This document shows positions 13,651-25,371 of a stretch of DNA of 64,000 nucleotides, one piece after another. The translations under genes were made by a program, and so were the position numbers. The notes below the pieces were generated by a model. The model was not told the DNA's origin and searched no databases. It was given only the letters and a program-made list of their open reading frames with translations. The DNA lies in assembly GCA_963932465.1 (NCBI GenBank), contig OZ010790.1:353366254-353430253 (forward strand), written 5' to 3'. Position 1 is the stretch's first letter. Each line of letters begins with the position of its first letter. This DNA is from Maratus speciosus (Eukaryota; Arthropoda; Arachnida; Araneae; Salticidae).

Positions 13651-13680
<30 letters not shown>
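12610..13680. other. Spacer, no gene seen
   Basis: AT-rich. It holds a short G-rich patch (12990-13012) and a tandem near-duplication around 13240-13320 (GAGGTTCAGGCTTCAATAGAA-like text twice). A (TA)n tract at 13653-13683 forms the target of the next element. Confidence 0.45.
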
Positions 13681-13683
<3 letters not shown>

Positions 13684-13686
<3 letters not shown>

Positions 13687-15396
13687 GGTGCAATATGTCA
13701 TCTATCGCCGACCTTTAATTTCTAAACCGTTGGTCGTAGACGTATAGTTCCAATTACAAAAACATTTCAAATGAGGTAAATATTCATGTTGAGGCATTAT
13801 TTAAAGTAAAAAATCAATTTTATAAAAACTACGAAATCTAACTTTTTATACGGTCCCCCAGTCCCTATAGTTATATTTAATAAAAGTTTACACATATAAT
13901 AGATATAACACAAAAAGTTTCAATTCTGTACTACAAAAATTGGCATAGATATTAAATTTCAAAATTTGAGATTTTTTCGCATGATTTTGTCTTTCAATGA
14001 GGGATCAGTTAAAAGATTAATTAAAGTAATTCGAGATCAAAATCAGGATGCAATGTCCTTTTTACGGCGAAACCACCTTTAGTCGGTATCGTCAAATTGG
14101 GGTATCACCAAAGAGGGTTATTTCATTTAAAAATTTTAGCTGACTTTTAGGGGTCGTATACAAAACGAAGAATGAAATATTGAAATTAAACTGAAAAATA
14201 AATACCAGTTTATTATCAAGTGCATGTAAGAAATGCCAGACATGCTGACCACATGCCTCGCTTATTTCTGCCGTGCTCAGTTGTGGAATTAAAAGGGCGA
14301 ATCACAGCACCTCCCCGGTGTCACTGGAACATTACACCTTGTCCGTCTACTTGTTCTGAGTCGTGGTGAAACAGAGCCGGTCTCTCTAATATGGTGCAAT
14401 GAATTATTTATAGTTTCATGCGTTGGATGTAGATCCTTAGGAATACGTTCTGAATAAACACTCGCAGCCTCTCTGCATTCCTTTGACATTCACCATAAAT
14501 ATGTATCAATTCGGCATATTGCATGCATGCGTGGCTTGCGATCACGATCTCAGCGCTGACTAGCATGTCCACTGCTAGATGGCTCGTGTTTTATCCTGAA
14601 CGTGTGACGATGCGGAACTATTGTAATTCGCATAATCCTAATTTTCATGCACGCTATAACTCGGCTGGTCGTTTGCATTCCGCTGCCATTTATCTAGTCC
14701 TTAGTGAGTATGTTTTATCTTCCGGTTGTTGATTCTACCTACTTTGACGTTTGTAGGTTGTTCGACCCATAAAAGTGTTAAACAACACTTTGAGCAGTAT
14801 CACTAGTAAATTCCGTCATTTGACATATTCATTTTTTATAGTAGACCGTTTTCTGATATTATAATAAATTGATATTTATTTTTCAGTTTAATTTCAATAT
14901 TTCATTCTTCGCTTTTTATACGACCCCTAAAAGTCAGCTAAAATTTTTAAATGAAATAACCCTCTTTGGTGATACCCCAATTTGACGATACCGGCTAAAG
15001 GTGGTTTTACCGTAAAAAGGACATTGCATCCTGATTTTGATCTCGAATTACTTTAATTAATCTTTTAACTGATCCCTCATTGAAAGACAAAATCATGTGA
15101 AAAAATCTCAAACTTTGAAATTTAACAACTCTGTCAATTTTTATAGTACAGATGTCAAACTTTTTGTGTTATATATGTTATGATATGTGTAAACGTTTAT
15201 TAAATATAACTATAGGGAGTGGGGGACCGTATAAAAAGTTAGATTTCATGATTTTTATAAAATTGATTTTTTACTTTAAATAATGCATCAACATGAATAT
15301 TTACCTTATTTGAAACGTTTTTGTAATTGGAACTATATGTCTACGACCAACGGTTGAGAAATTAAAGGTCGGTGATAGATAACATATTGCACCCTG
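13684..15396. mobile_element. Foldback element, family A copy 2, with captured core
   Basis: Same ends as the 11.4-kb copy: ACAGGGTGCAATATGTCATC left and GATAACATATTGCACCCTGT right, both beside TA microsatellites. The arms are ~530-550 bp. The two copies differ in the centre, where this one has ~570 bp (about 14212-14785) of unrelated, more GC-balanced sequence in place of the short loop. That core holds a DUF4817-like gene fragment. The right inner flank still matches the loop of copy 1, which shows the core was inserted or exchanged within the loop. Confidence 0.8.
14289..14522 (-). pseudogene. DUF4817-like helix-turn-helix fragment captured in a foldback
   Basis: On the minus strand from 14522 the reading MQYAELIHIYGECQRNA is followed, one frame over, by REAASVYSERIP..HPTHETI and HHIRETGSV. 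This order matches the N-terminal HTH module (DUF4817) common in arthropod genomes, often in transposon-derived genes (pattern: IYGEC..N..EA...Y.ER.P....P...TF..L...LRETGSV). One frameshift near 14477 breaks it and nothing recognisable of a downstream DDE domain follows. It occupies part of the foreign core of the foldback. Function is presumably lost. The family call rests on motif memory, not a search. Confidence 0.6.
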
Positions 15397-15414
15397 TATA
15401 TATATATAAATATT

Positions 15415-17690
15415 ACTAGCGGGCATGACCGGGCTAAGCTCGGTCAAAATTAGCCTTGGGTTCTATTCGATATTTCATTCTCACTCTATACTTCTTGCTG
15501 TTTATATAAAATTGGCATGATCCTAAGCCATAGGGACCCACTAACCAAAATTTTTCGAACACACGACCTAACCAATGTTCTTCTCGAACCCGAAAACGAT
15601 AGAATACAAAATTTAGTCAACATCGCTAAAGTCATTTTATAGATAAAGTTAGCTTGACCCACGGTAACCCCAAAAGGACCTACTAATCTAAATTTATCGA
15701 ACATCTGATCTATCCCAATGGTCTTTTCGTGCTAGCAAACTGTGTAATTAGAAATTTTGTCAAAATCGTTTAAGCCATTTTTTGATAAAATTAGCTAAAC
15801 CTTGACCCATAGCGACCGAAAATGACTGGTTAAACGAATTTTCTTGAGCATGCGACCTAGACCAACGGTCTTCTCGAACCCGGAAACGAAAGAAAACAAA
15901 ATTTAATCAAAATCATTAAAGCTGTTTTCTAGAAAAAATTAACTTGGCCCACAGTGACCAAAAAATAACCCATTAATCGAATTTTCTCGAACATGTGACT
16001 TAACCCAATAATCTTCTCGTGCCCGGAAAGAGTATAATACCAAATTTTGTCAAAATCGTTTGAGCCTTTTTATAAGATACAATTAGCTTGACCCACAGTG
16101 ACCCAAAAATGACCCACTAATCGAATTTTTCCGAACATGTGACTTAGCTCAATGGTGTTCTCATGCTCTGAAACGATATAATACAAAATTTTGCCATAAT
16201 GTTTTGAGCCGTTATTTTAGATACACTTAGCTTGACCCAGAGTGACCCAAAAATGACCCACTAAATGAATTTCCTCGAACATGCGACTTAGTCCAATGGT
16301 CTTCTCATGCCCAGAAACTGTATAATACAAAATTTTGACAAAATCTTTTGAGTCATTTTTTAGATACAAATAGCATGGCTCACAGTGACCCAAAAATGAC
16401 CCACTATTCGATTTTTCTCGAAATTGTGACTTAGCTCAATGGTAATCTCATGCCCGGAAACGGTATATTACAGAGTATTGTCAAAATGTTTTGGGCGTTT
16501 TTTTAAATTCAATTAGTTTGACCCTGACCTATTGCGACCCAAAATAACCCATTAATAAAATTTTCTTGAACATGCGACCAAGACCAATGGTATTCTCGCA
16601 CCCGAAAACAATAAAATACAAAATTTCGTCAAAATCGTTAGAACCGTTTTTAGATAAACTTTGCATGACCCACAGTGACCCAAAAATGACCCACTAATCA
16701 AATGTTCTCTAATATGTGCCTTAGCCCATTGGTCTCTTTGTAATCCAAAACGACAGAATACAAAATGTAGTCAAAATCATTAGAGCCGTTTTTTAGATAA
16801 AATTGGCTTGACCCATAGGGACCCAAAAATGACCCTCTAATCGAAATTTCTGGAACATGTGACCTAGCCCAATAGTTTTCTCGTGCCGAAAAGCGGTTGG
16901 ATATAAAATTTAGTCAAAATCGTTTGCGCCATTTGTTAGATATAATTAGCTTGACCTTTACCCATTTGACCCAAAATGACCCACTAATCATTTTTTCTCG
17001 TACATGTGACTTAGTCCGATGGTCATCTCATGCCCGGAAACGGTATATTACAAAATTTTGTCGAAATGTTTTAGGCCTTTTTTGGATTCAATTATCTTGA
17101 CCCTGACCCATGGTGACCCAAAATGACCCACTAACGGAATTTTCTTGAACATATTATCAAGCCCAATGGTATTCTCGTGCCCGAAAACGATATATACAAC
17201 ATTTCGTCAAAATCGTTAGAGCCGTTTTCTAGATAAACTTTGCTTGACCCACAGTGAACCAAAAATGACCCAATAATCGAAATTTCTCCAATATGTGACT
17301 TATCCCATTGGTCTTCTCGTAATCGAAAACGACAAAATACAAAATCTAGTCAAAATCGTTAGAGCCGTTTTTTAGATAAAATTGGCTTGACCCATAGTGA
17401 CCCAAAAATGACCTACTAATCGAAATTTCTCGAACATGTGACTTAGCCCAATAGTTTTCTCGTGCCGAAAAACGGTTGGATATAAAATTCAGTCAAAATA
17501 GATTGCGCTGTTTTTTAGATATAATTAGCTTGACCTTGACCTATTATGACCCAAAATGACCCACGAATCAAATTTTCTTGAACACGTGACCTAGCCCAAT
17601 GGTCTTATCGTGGCCGAAAATGGTAAAATACAAAATTTCGTCAAAATAGTTAGAGCCGTTTTTAATGTAAAATTTACATACACACACACA
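15415..17690. repeat. Tandem array of ~145-bp units, about 15 copies
   Basis: A phrase close to TTGACCCACAGTGACCCAAA recurs about every 143-146 bp (near 15656, 15800, 15946, 16092, 16236, 16380, 16528, 16669, 16812, 16960, 17106, 17248, 17390, 17538). Each unit also carries CCCAATGGTCTTCTCGTGCC and a segment like AAAATCGTTAGAGCCGTTTT. Units differ by 10-25%, and some carry the longer variant GACCCTGACCCA. The array ends in a CA-rich microsatellite (17680-17712). The AATCGTTAGAGCCGTTTT plus CA-tail arrangement resembles 3' tails of some non-LTR elements, which is inference. No gene lies inside. Confidence 0.85.
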
Positions 17691-17714
17691 CGCACACATA
17701 CATACACACACAAT

Positions 17715-19660
17715 TTTTTGCTCGCATTATAGTATAAGATACTGTGTTCATTTTTATGAGGATCGTAGAGAAATTAAGGTTTTTATAAAAACAGTCCCAA
17801 ATTTCGCCAAGGTTTTTGCTTATAATTTGCACAGTTCTGTTGAATAGTGCCAAGATAGAGTACACAATATTGCACGTGCTACTATATTTGGATACAACCC
17901 CTCATCTTTTTGCTTCATATTGGGAACAATGGATTTCGAGCTTATTCTATCTACGATAATTTTCAGAATGTTCAAACTATGATTTTGAGACTTTCACAAA
18001 AGTTGCTCTATATACTTAGCTGATACATTATGGACATTATATTTTTATTGCATTCGCGCATGCGCAGAGAAACATTTTTTAGTAACCTGCTCATTTTTCA
18101 TCCAATTTTTATTATTTTTTAATTCTGATTGCAGAGTATTATGTACAGTCGTGGAAAAAAAAAAGTAAACACCCCTTACTAACTCCTCAACAAATTATCG
18201 TAGAAGAAAGTCACTGGTACCGAACGATTGGAAATAAAGTCTATTTTTAGATGATGTATATAAAATTTGCTTAAAGGTCCATCTACATATTAAAACGAAC
18301 CATAACTTTGTTTTTGTCAATAGCAGTACCCAATTCTGACAGCATAAATGAACTCTACACCCTTCAATTAGCCTAAAAACGAATTTTTATGCAATTCGTA
18401 CTATAAGTTTCCGAGAAATTAATTATTTTAAAACGAGCGTATTTTAAGGGTTGTATCCAAATTGAAGTTCCGTACTGGATTGTTAACCGAGAGAGCCCCT
18501 TCCTTGATCAAGGCACCTTAAGCGCCACTCAAGGAGTCAATGAAGCGTGTTAGATTTCAGTACGGCAGAATAAATTTCAAAATGTCTACTCACTTCCATC
18601 ATAGACGGCCCCTTAAACCACCATTTTGCCGTTTTTTAAGCATAATTTGAAAACTACTTCGAAGAAAAATGTGAAATTTTTGAATTTCCATAAAGCAGGA
18701 CTTAATAAATCTAAATCCATCAAAAAAATTGTAGGTTGCAATTCATAATTTTTTCGAATATTAATTTCATAATTCATAATTCATGTCAAAATTATAAAAA
18801 TTGCAAATTCAGCTTATTTATATTTGGGTATATTAGTATTATTACTACAAAAAAATAGCACATTAGGGGCATAATTTCGGGAGATATAAATAAAAATATG
18901 AAAATGTAATTTAACATTAGAAGCACTGAATTTTGAATGTTTATAATTCAAAAACTTATCATTCAAATGACTTGAAATTTGGTGTCTAGGCATAGTTTGA
19001 ACGGAAGATTTTAAATATCTCGTTAAAATTGGGTATTGCTATTGAAAAAAATGAAGTTTGGATTCGTTTTAATATGTAGATGGCCCCCTAAACAAATTTT
19101 ATATACGTCATTTAAAAGTAGACTTTATTTCCAATCGTTCGGTGCCAGTAACTTTCGTCTACGATAATTTGTTGATGAGTTAGTAGGGGGTGTTTACTTT
19201 TTTTTCCACGACTGTACAATGTGGTTTGTCATATTTTCTGAAAATAACTTTTATTTTATATTAAGAACTCTACAAATTATAAGCAAAAAAAAACTTGGCG
19301 AAATTTAGGGCACTTTTTATAAAAAACTTTAATTTCTCCACGAGTATACATGATATCCTCTTAAAAATGAACATAGTATTGCAATAAGCCACTTATTAAT
19401 AACCTCGAGTTTGAGCAATTTTGTTACATTAGTTTTTACAGGGTTATCCAAAAGATATTAGCTCATTTTCCATTTGTTGACGGTCCCCAATAAGGTTTCG
19501 GGAAAAAACCTTCACAAAATTATATATGGCCTATACTATAATGTTTACACACTTGCAGTTTCAGGTTAATTCCTCGTGTATTTTTCTAGATATTTACCAG
19601 AACGTCTAAAATCGCAAATGACCGGTCACCTTCTGCCATATAGTATATATATATATATAT
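17715..19660. mobile_element. Inverted-repeat element, family B copy 1, interrupted
   Basis: Matches the sequence at 49790-50655 over much of its length: GGATACAACCCCTCATCTTT at 17891, TTGTTGACGGTCCCCAATAA at 19476, and a CCATATAGTATATATA end near 19640. Part of it is self-complementary: 17735-17840 mirrors 19265-19385. Family A-type coding is absent. It is split by a Tc1-type MITE at 18146-19214, and the 50-kb copy lacks that insert. The boundaries are approximate. Confidence 0.65.
18146..19214. mobile_element. Tc1-type MITE with CAGT ends, 1,069 bp
   Basis: Starts CAGTCGTGGAAAAAAAAAAG and ends with its mirror CTTTTTTTTCCACGACTG, with TA on both sides (18144-18145 and 19215-19216). The inverted arms are ~270 bp with scattered mismatches. 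The interior (about 18420-18940) is unique, non-coding DNA with a small CCTTGATCAAGG palindrome near 18503. CAGT termini and a TA duplication are the signature of Tc1-type elements. No transposase is encoded, so it would have depended on one supplied in trans. Confidence 0.85.
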
Positions 19661-19663
19661 ATA

Positions 19664-21385
19664 CAGTGTGTCCACGTATAACCTGACCGACCTTTATTTT
19701 CGCAACCGTTCGTCCTAGATGCATACTTCCAATTACAAAAATGGTCAAAATTAGGTGCAGGTTTAAGATAAAACAAGTTTGAAGCGAAAAAACAATTTAG
19801 TGACGAATTACGGAATCAAAATTTTTATACGGTTCCCCGGTCCTATAAGTTATATTTAGTGAGATTTCTCTGTTATACTTAAAAAAAAGACCAAAAAAAT
19901 CATGTTATTCTACGATTAAATTGGCCGAGTAATAGCCGTTCAAAGTTAGAGTATATTTTTTGCTGCACTTTAGGGGTCATTCACAAATTTAGTAGAAATA
20001 TAATTTCGTTAGATATATTGAAAAAATGGTTGAGAGTAAAATTAGCATTGCAATATAAATTTAAAATCTTTAATCATTCTGACATATTACTGCAAAATGT
20101 ACAATTTGTAGTGAACATTATAAGAGGATAAAAATAACAGATCTTTGTTAAATTAAAGGACGAAAAACAACAGCCTCTATTCTTTAAAAAATGATACATA
20201 TTTTAAAATGCTGTTAAAATACATTGGCTTTCAAATTTTGGATGGTGGCATGTTTGTCAGCTTTTGAAAATTTATTTTTATGTATTTTTTAGCACTGAAC
20301 CCGAAAATGACCTTCATTCCATCAAGTCAGAAATTTTCTCAAAAAGCGGATTTCAAAATTAAAAGCTAAAAATTCAAATTGATCTCCCCTCCCCTCCCAA
20401 CATCATCGGACCCCCGAGCTGTTTAGCTGTAAAAAACCCAGTATAAGCCATAAAATCCAATAAATTATTGAATTAAATAAAATTAAACTGAATATAAAAG
20501 TCTTACGTAAATATTATAGCATCAGATTTTTCGCTATTTTTTAACCTTGAAATTTACGATTTGCGAAAAATCTAAAAAAATGGTTAAAAGTGAAAGTAAT
20601 TTTTTGATTCAGCGTTGAAAAATACATAAAATGTAATTATAAAAGTTAAAAAACACAACCATCGCAGGTTTATGTTATCTAATCAAAAACTCTTTCTTAA
20701 AGTTCTTGACGGTATTCTATCCGAAATTTTTCGTGTTATCCTCTAATATAAGTATGTATAAGATGGTAAGAGTAAAAAACCATAACAATAATGCATTGTC
20801 ATCGGATTTAAGTCAGAATTTAAAATTTAACTTCCAACGGACATTTGAAAGTAAGTTATGTTCGAGTAGAAATTTTAAACTTAAAAGACGATCATTGCAA
20901 GTTAAATAAAACCTTATGAAAATAACATAATTTTAGTTAAAAGAAATCATAGCCTCAAATCCTTATAAAATAAAACTTATGTTAAAATACAGTTATTTTA
21001 ACTAATCTGAAAGTTAACTAATAAAAGTTAATCGTAATATTTGTGCGACTTCTTGCACAACGCAGATACCTTGAAATAAGTTTAAGTACTTTATACACGA
21101 CCACTGAAAGCATGGTCGAAATTATAGGTTGTGATATGGAAAAGAGTGGTATAAGTCATGCATTTCAAAGTTTCAGAACTCGGTCAATTTTAATGTTAAA
21201 TAAATGGAACTTTTTTGTCTTACTTGTTAGTGTCACAGTAATTTTTTATTAAATATCACTTATAACCCAAATCGCTTTAAAAATAATACTTCGCCTTATT
21301 TAAACAATTTTTATAATTGGAAGTATGCATCTACGATCAACGGTTTCGAAAATAAAGGTCGGTCAGGTTATACGTGGACACATGG
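19664..21385. mobile_element. Foldback element, family C, ~1.72 kb
   Basis: The left end ACAGTGTGTCCACGTATAAC mirrors the right end GTTATACGTGGACACATGGT. The best-paired part is the outer ~90 bp. The inner arms pair only patchily (for example AAATTGGCCGAGT near 19918 against ACTCGGTCAATTT near 21180). The subterminal text CGACCTTTATTTTCGCAACCG resembles the family A phrase CGACCTTTAATTTCTCAACC, so the families look related. It abuts the (TA)n end of the family B element. No coding sequence. Confidence 0.7.
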
Positions 21386-21389
21386 TATA

Positions 21390-22080
21390 TATATATACAT
21401 ATAATCGTATATATGTAGAGAGAGACAGATTTAGACAATAATATGAATATACATAGTAAGATAAACAGAGAGATAGACAGATTCCCATTCTGAATCCTGT
21501 TTAGAAATATTATTTCAGTTAATGCATGCGTGATTACGTGAATATATTTTAAACTATAAAAGAATAGTAATATGTTAGTAAGAATATATTTGAAGAGATT
21601 GTAAAAATATTTCTTCATATAAAAATAAAGTAATATTAAGGGGACTCGGTATCCTTCATTCAGCGAAAAATGACGAAAATATCGATCTTCTTACTTTTTG
21701 CTTAATTTATTGTCCATAGTATATTCTGAATAAAGTTTCGTAAAGATCCGAGTATGATAAATACAGTTAAAAGCGATTTTATTACATCGCTGTCTTTTTA
21801 AATGCCACATCCATTTCATTGTTTACGTTGCGATTTCATCTGAATGCCTATCTTTTTTAATATGTATCACATCCAGGACGAAGCGTAGCGTTCTTCTTAG
21901 TAACTGTAACTTATACAAGGAAGCATTGTTTACATTGTTAACGCTATTTTCTCTTCGCTTAACAATTTTATAAGAGAATAATAACAGTATTTTCCATTAC
22001 TCCTGTTTGGTAATTTTTGTTGTATGTAATCATTTTCATTTTGTTAAATTGTTTAATTTGTAAATTCTTTTATTTGTAGT
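21390..22080. other. AT-rich spacer with a possible lone TTAA element end
   Basis: At 21636 TTAAGGGGACTCGGTATCC resembles the TTAAGGGGTCTTGTACC terminus of the foldback at 7400, but I find no mirrored partner nearby. No gene seen. Confidence 0.35.
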
Positions 22081-22114
22081 AAAACTAAGTAACAAATTTA
22101 CAATAAAGTAAAAT

Positions 22115-22161
<47 letters not shown>

Positions 22162-22510
22162 AAAAATGTAAAATAAATTTAATTTTTACTATAATTTTAC
22201 ACATATTTGCACATTTTATTTATTTATTTATTTATTTTTACACGAACTATTTAACTTATGGTGAATCCGATACATAAAATTATACAGCACACTTCTTAGA
22301 ATAGTTAAAAAGAATTATATAAAAATGTTCAAAATTGTACGAGAAGCTACATTTTAAAATTTACTTAAATTAAAAAAAAAATAATAATTTTGCAAATTTT
22401 GCAAGTGGAATCGAACAATTTCTTGACAGAATCATTTTTCTTCGTTGAGTTCTTTATTATTATGCCAAAAAAGTACCTTTAAATGCTTAAATTTAAAAAA
22501 AAATGTTCAT
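22080..22510 (+). repeat. Direct duplication, copy 1 (partner at 24895)
   Basis: Sequence from ACAATAAAGTAAAA through ATACAGCACACTTCTTAGAATAG, CAAAATTGTACGAGAA and AATTTCTTGACAGAATCATT to ATTATGCCAAAAAAGTACCTT reappears in the same order at 24895-25300 with ~80-85% identity by eye. This copy carries a 40-nt T run (22116-22155) that is only ~8 nt in the partner. No coding potential. Confidence 0.7.
22116..22155. repeat. Poly-T homopolymer, 40 nt
   Basis: Pure T run inside duplication copy 1. The partner copy has only about 8 T at the equivalent point (24928), so the run expanded, or contracted, after the duplication. Confidence 0.85.
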
Positions 22511-22660
22511 TTCTCGATTTCTTTATCAATATTGTGCAACTAAGATTTTGAATAAAAGTCTACTATTCAGAATAAATAATTCCAAATTTAATGAAAATAT
22601 GTAAATATTTCGGGAAAATGAATGGTAATTAATTTAAAATGCTATTAGAAGTGATTAAGT

Positions 22661-24689
22661 TAGGGGTGCTCAACCTTTTTAAGAGAAGGGCCACTTAGAA
22701 AAATTTCCGGGTTGTAAAGGGCCACATCAATAACACAGAGAAAATTCTATTTTGGTCAGGTGGGGAGAATCTGTGGCCTATAAAATCACGGTTTCAGAGC
22801 AGTGGCAATTTTATACCGTTTCACGATTTTTCTATGTCCGATCAACGAAATTTGGGATTTTGTTTCTCACTCACTCGACAAAATTTTTCAATTTCCCGTG
22901 CCCGATCGTCGGAACTCGAGACTTTTTCGTACCCTGCCGACGAAATTCACAATTTTTCCGCGTTCAGTCAACGAAATTCATGATCCTCAACTGACTGACG
23001 AAATTTAAAATTTCGCAAAATCAATATACCCTATTCAGTTGGCAAGGATATATCAACAGTATATGTTTGTATATATAACAGAGATATGGCAACGATTCTT
23101 TTCAAGGAGTTAAAATATTTCTTGACTTTATTCGGAAGCAAATTTTGCATTATAAAAAGGCCAAAAACAAACATAAGTCTGAAAGTGGGTAGTGCCGAAA
23201 AAAAGTAAAATTTATGAACAAAGTTAAATTGAAGATATTCGCAATTTTTCTGACGCCAATCAACAAAATTTCAAATTTTTCCGCGCCTGATTGAAAAAAT
23301 TCGCAATTTTTCCACACCTTATCAACAAAATTCGCGGTTTTTCCACTCCCAGTCAACGGATTTCGCGACTTTTCTGCGCCCAGCCAACGAAATTCCCGAT
23401 TCCTAACTGACGGAATTTTCAATTTATGTCCGCAGCGAATTGTCGAAATTCACTACTTTTTCTCGCGATAAACTGCCGAAACTCGCGATTTTACTGTACC
23501 GATCAACGAAATTTGCAATTTTTTCGCATATCCAAATTTCGCGATTTTTCCAATGTCCGATCAACGAAATTTGGGATTTTTTCTCACTCGATCGACAAAA
23601 TTCGCAATTTTCCGCGCCCGATCGACACGACTCGAGACTTTTTCTTGCCCTGTCGACGAAATTCACAATTTTTCCGCGCCGAGTCAAAGAAATTTCCGAT
23701 TCTCAACTGACTGACGCAATTAAAAATAATTCCGTTGGCAAATTGGCGAAATTTGCGACTTTTTCTTACGAAAAACTGACGAAGCTCGCGATTTTTCCGC
23801 AGCCAATCAACGAAATTTGCTTTTTTTCGAGCTTCATCGACAAAAGTCGCAAATTTCTTGGTTTAGATCAACAATATTCGCGATTTTCCAGTGATCGATC
23901 AACGAAATTCGCGATTTCTCCGTGCCTGAGCGACGAAATTCGGATTTTTAACTAACTGACGAATTTTTAATTTTTTCCCTCGGCAAATTGGTGAAATTCG
24001 CCCCATTTTTTTCGCGATAAACTGAAGAAACTCGCGAATTTTGCGCAGCCGAAGAACGAAATTCGCAATTTTCCAATTCCCGATCAACGAAATTCGCGAT
24101 TTTCCACGCCCGATGGACAAGTCTGGCAAATTTCCTGTTCCAGCTTGTCAAAACTTTCGATTTTCCCCACCCGATCGTCGAAACTCGCGATTTTTCAGCG
24201 TCCGATCTACGAAACTCGCGGTTTATTCGGTCTCAGTCAATGAAATTCTCATATCTTAAATGACTGAAAAAATTTGCAATTTCCCGCGGCAAATTGGCAA
24301 AATTCGTGACTTTTCTAAACGGAGGAATCTCGCGATTGTCTCGTGCTCGATCAACAGAATTTGCGACTTTTCCACGCACTATCGACGAAACACGCAATTT
24401 TTTCGCGTCCGATCGAGAAAATTTGAAATATTTTCGACTAAAGACTGACGAAATTAGCAACTCGGGAATTTCCTGTATTGATACAAATGGTATCGGCCGG
24501 GCGATTAATGAAATTCGCGATTTTTAACTGACTAAAGAAATTCTCAATTGCTTTCCGTGGCAAATTGACGAAATTCACGATTTTTACCTGCAACTTATGA
24601 TCAAAATTTGCAATTTTTGTCTATTATAATTTGATGACATTCGCAGGCCGCAAGTTAACCCATCGCGGGCCACAGGTTGTGCATCCCCA
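22661..24689. mobile_element. hAT-type non-autonomous element with perfect 8-bp TSD
   Basis: The flanks carry the same 8 bp, GATTAAGT, at 22653-22660 and 24690-24697. The ends are an inverted repeat, TAGGGGTGCTCAACCT left and the reverse complement of AGGTTGTGCATCCCCA right (13 of 16 positions). The next bases are GGGCCAC-rich on both sides (22690 and 24668). An 8-bp duplication with GGGGTGCYCAACCTTT-like ends fits hAT elements. Total length is 2,029 bp. Instead of a transposase the body is an array of ~31-bp repeats. It lies between the two copies of the direct duplication. Confidence 0.85.
22790..24640. repeat. ~31-bp minisatellite with higher-order structure inside the hAT element
   Basis: Monomers of 30-32 bp follow the pattern ATCAACGAAATTCGCGATTT then a CG-rich variable tail. 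There are some 50-60 monomers, interrupted by a non-repeated piece at about 23030-23220. A distinct marker monomer (CTCAACTGACTGACGAAATT, then GGCAAATTGGCGAAATT) recurs at about 22984, 23402, 23702, 23949, 24257 and 24528, giving a higher-order period of roughly 250-310 bp. Fairly long open frames exist on both strands (up to 171 codons at 23440-23955), but they only translate the repeat, so I do not call a gene. Confidence 0.8.
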
Positions 24690-24894
24690 GATTAAGTAGA
24701 TTTAGAATAATTATTTTTAAAGCTGAAATCTTAAAAGGGATTTTTTCAGTTTGTGTTTTTTCGATGCACGAACATGTGAATGTTCAAAGTCACAGCACTT
24801 GCTGCATGAATGTTCAAAGTGATAAAACTTTTATGTGTCTATTTCAGTTGTCTCGATTTTTTTTTCTGGTTGTTCCTTATGCTCTATTTGATAA

Positions 24895-25300
24895 AACTAA
24901 ATATCGCATTTACAATAAAGTAAAAAGTTTTTTTTACACATAAAATTTAAAATAAATTCATCTTTTAATATAATTTTACACGTATTTGCATATTTTATTT
25001 TTTTCTCTCAAACTAATTAACTTATGCAAGTCTGATACTTATAATAAAGATACTTATAATTCTGATACTTATACAGCACACTTCAAGAATAGTTTTAGAA
25101 AATTAGCTCAAAATGTTCATATTTGTACGAGAATATACAATTTAAAATTTACATAAACTTTTATAAAAAGTTTATTTTTTTCAAATTTTACCAAGGCAAT
25201 CTAGCAATTTCTTGATAGAATCATTGAGTCCTTTATTATTATGCCAAAAATGTACCTTAAAATACTGAAATTAAAAAAAAAAAATGTTCAAAAGATTCAG
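24895..25300 (+). repeat. Direct duplication, copy 2
   Basis: Partner of 22080-22510: ACAATAAAGTAAAAAG, ATACAGCACACTTCAAGAATAG, TTGTACGAGAATATACA, CAATTTCTTGATAGAATCATT and ATTATGCCAAAAATGTACCTT in the same order. It contains a local triplication of a TCTGATACTTATA-like phrase (25031-25070). No coding potential. Confidence 0.7.
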
Positions 25301-25371
25301 AGTCCCCTATAAGATAAATAAAAAATTAAATTTTAACAATAAGAAAAACTTGGAGTTACGCTGTCAAATTC

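Noticed and set aside
22752..24527. Many overlapping open frames on both strands, up to 171 codons
   Set aside because: They translate the ~31-bp minisatellite in several frames and on both strands, which is the mark of a repeat rather than a gene.
22790..24640. Regular short repeats resembling a CRISPR array
   Set aside because: Repeats are degenerate and adjoining with no unique spacers of fixed length, and the context is a eukaryotic transposon.
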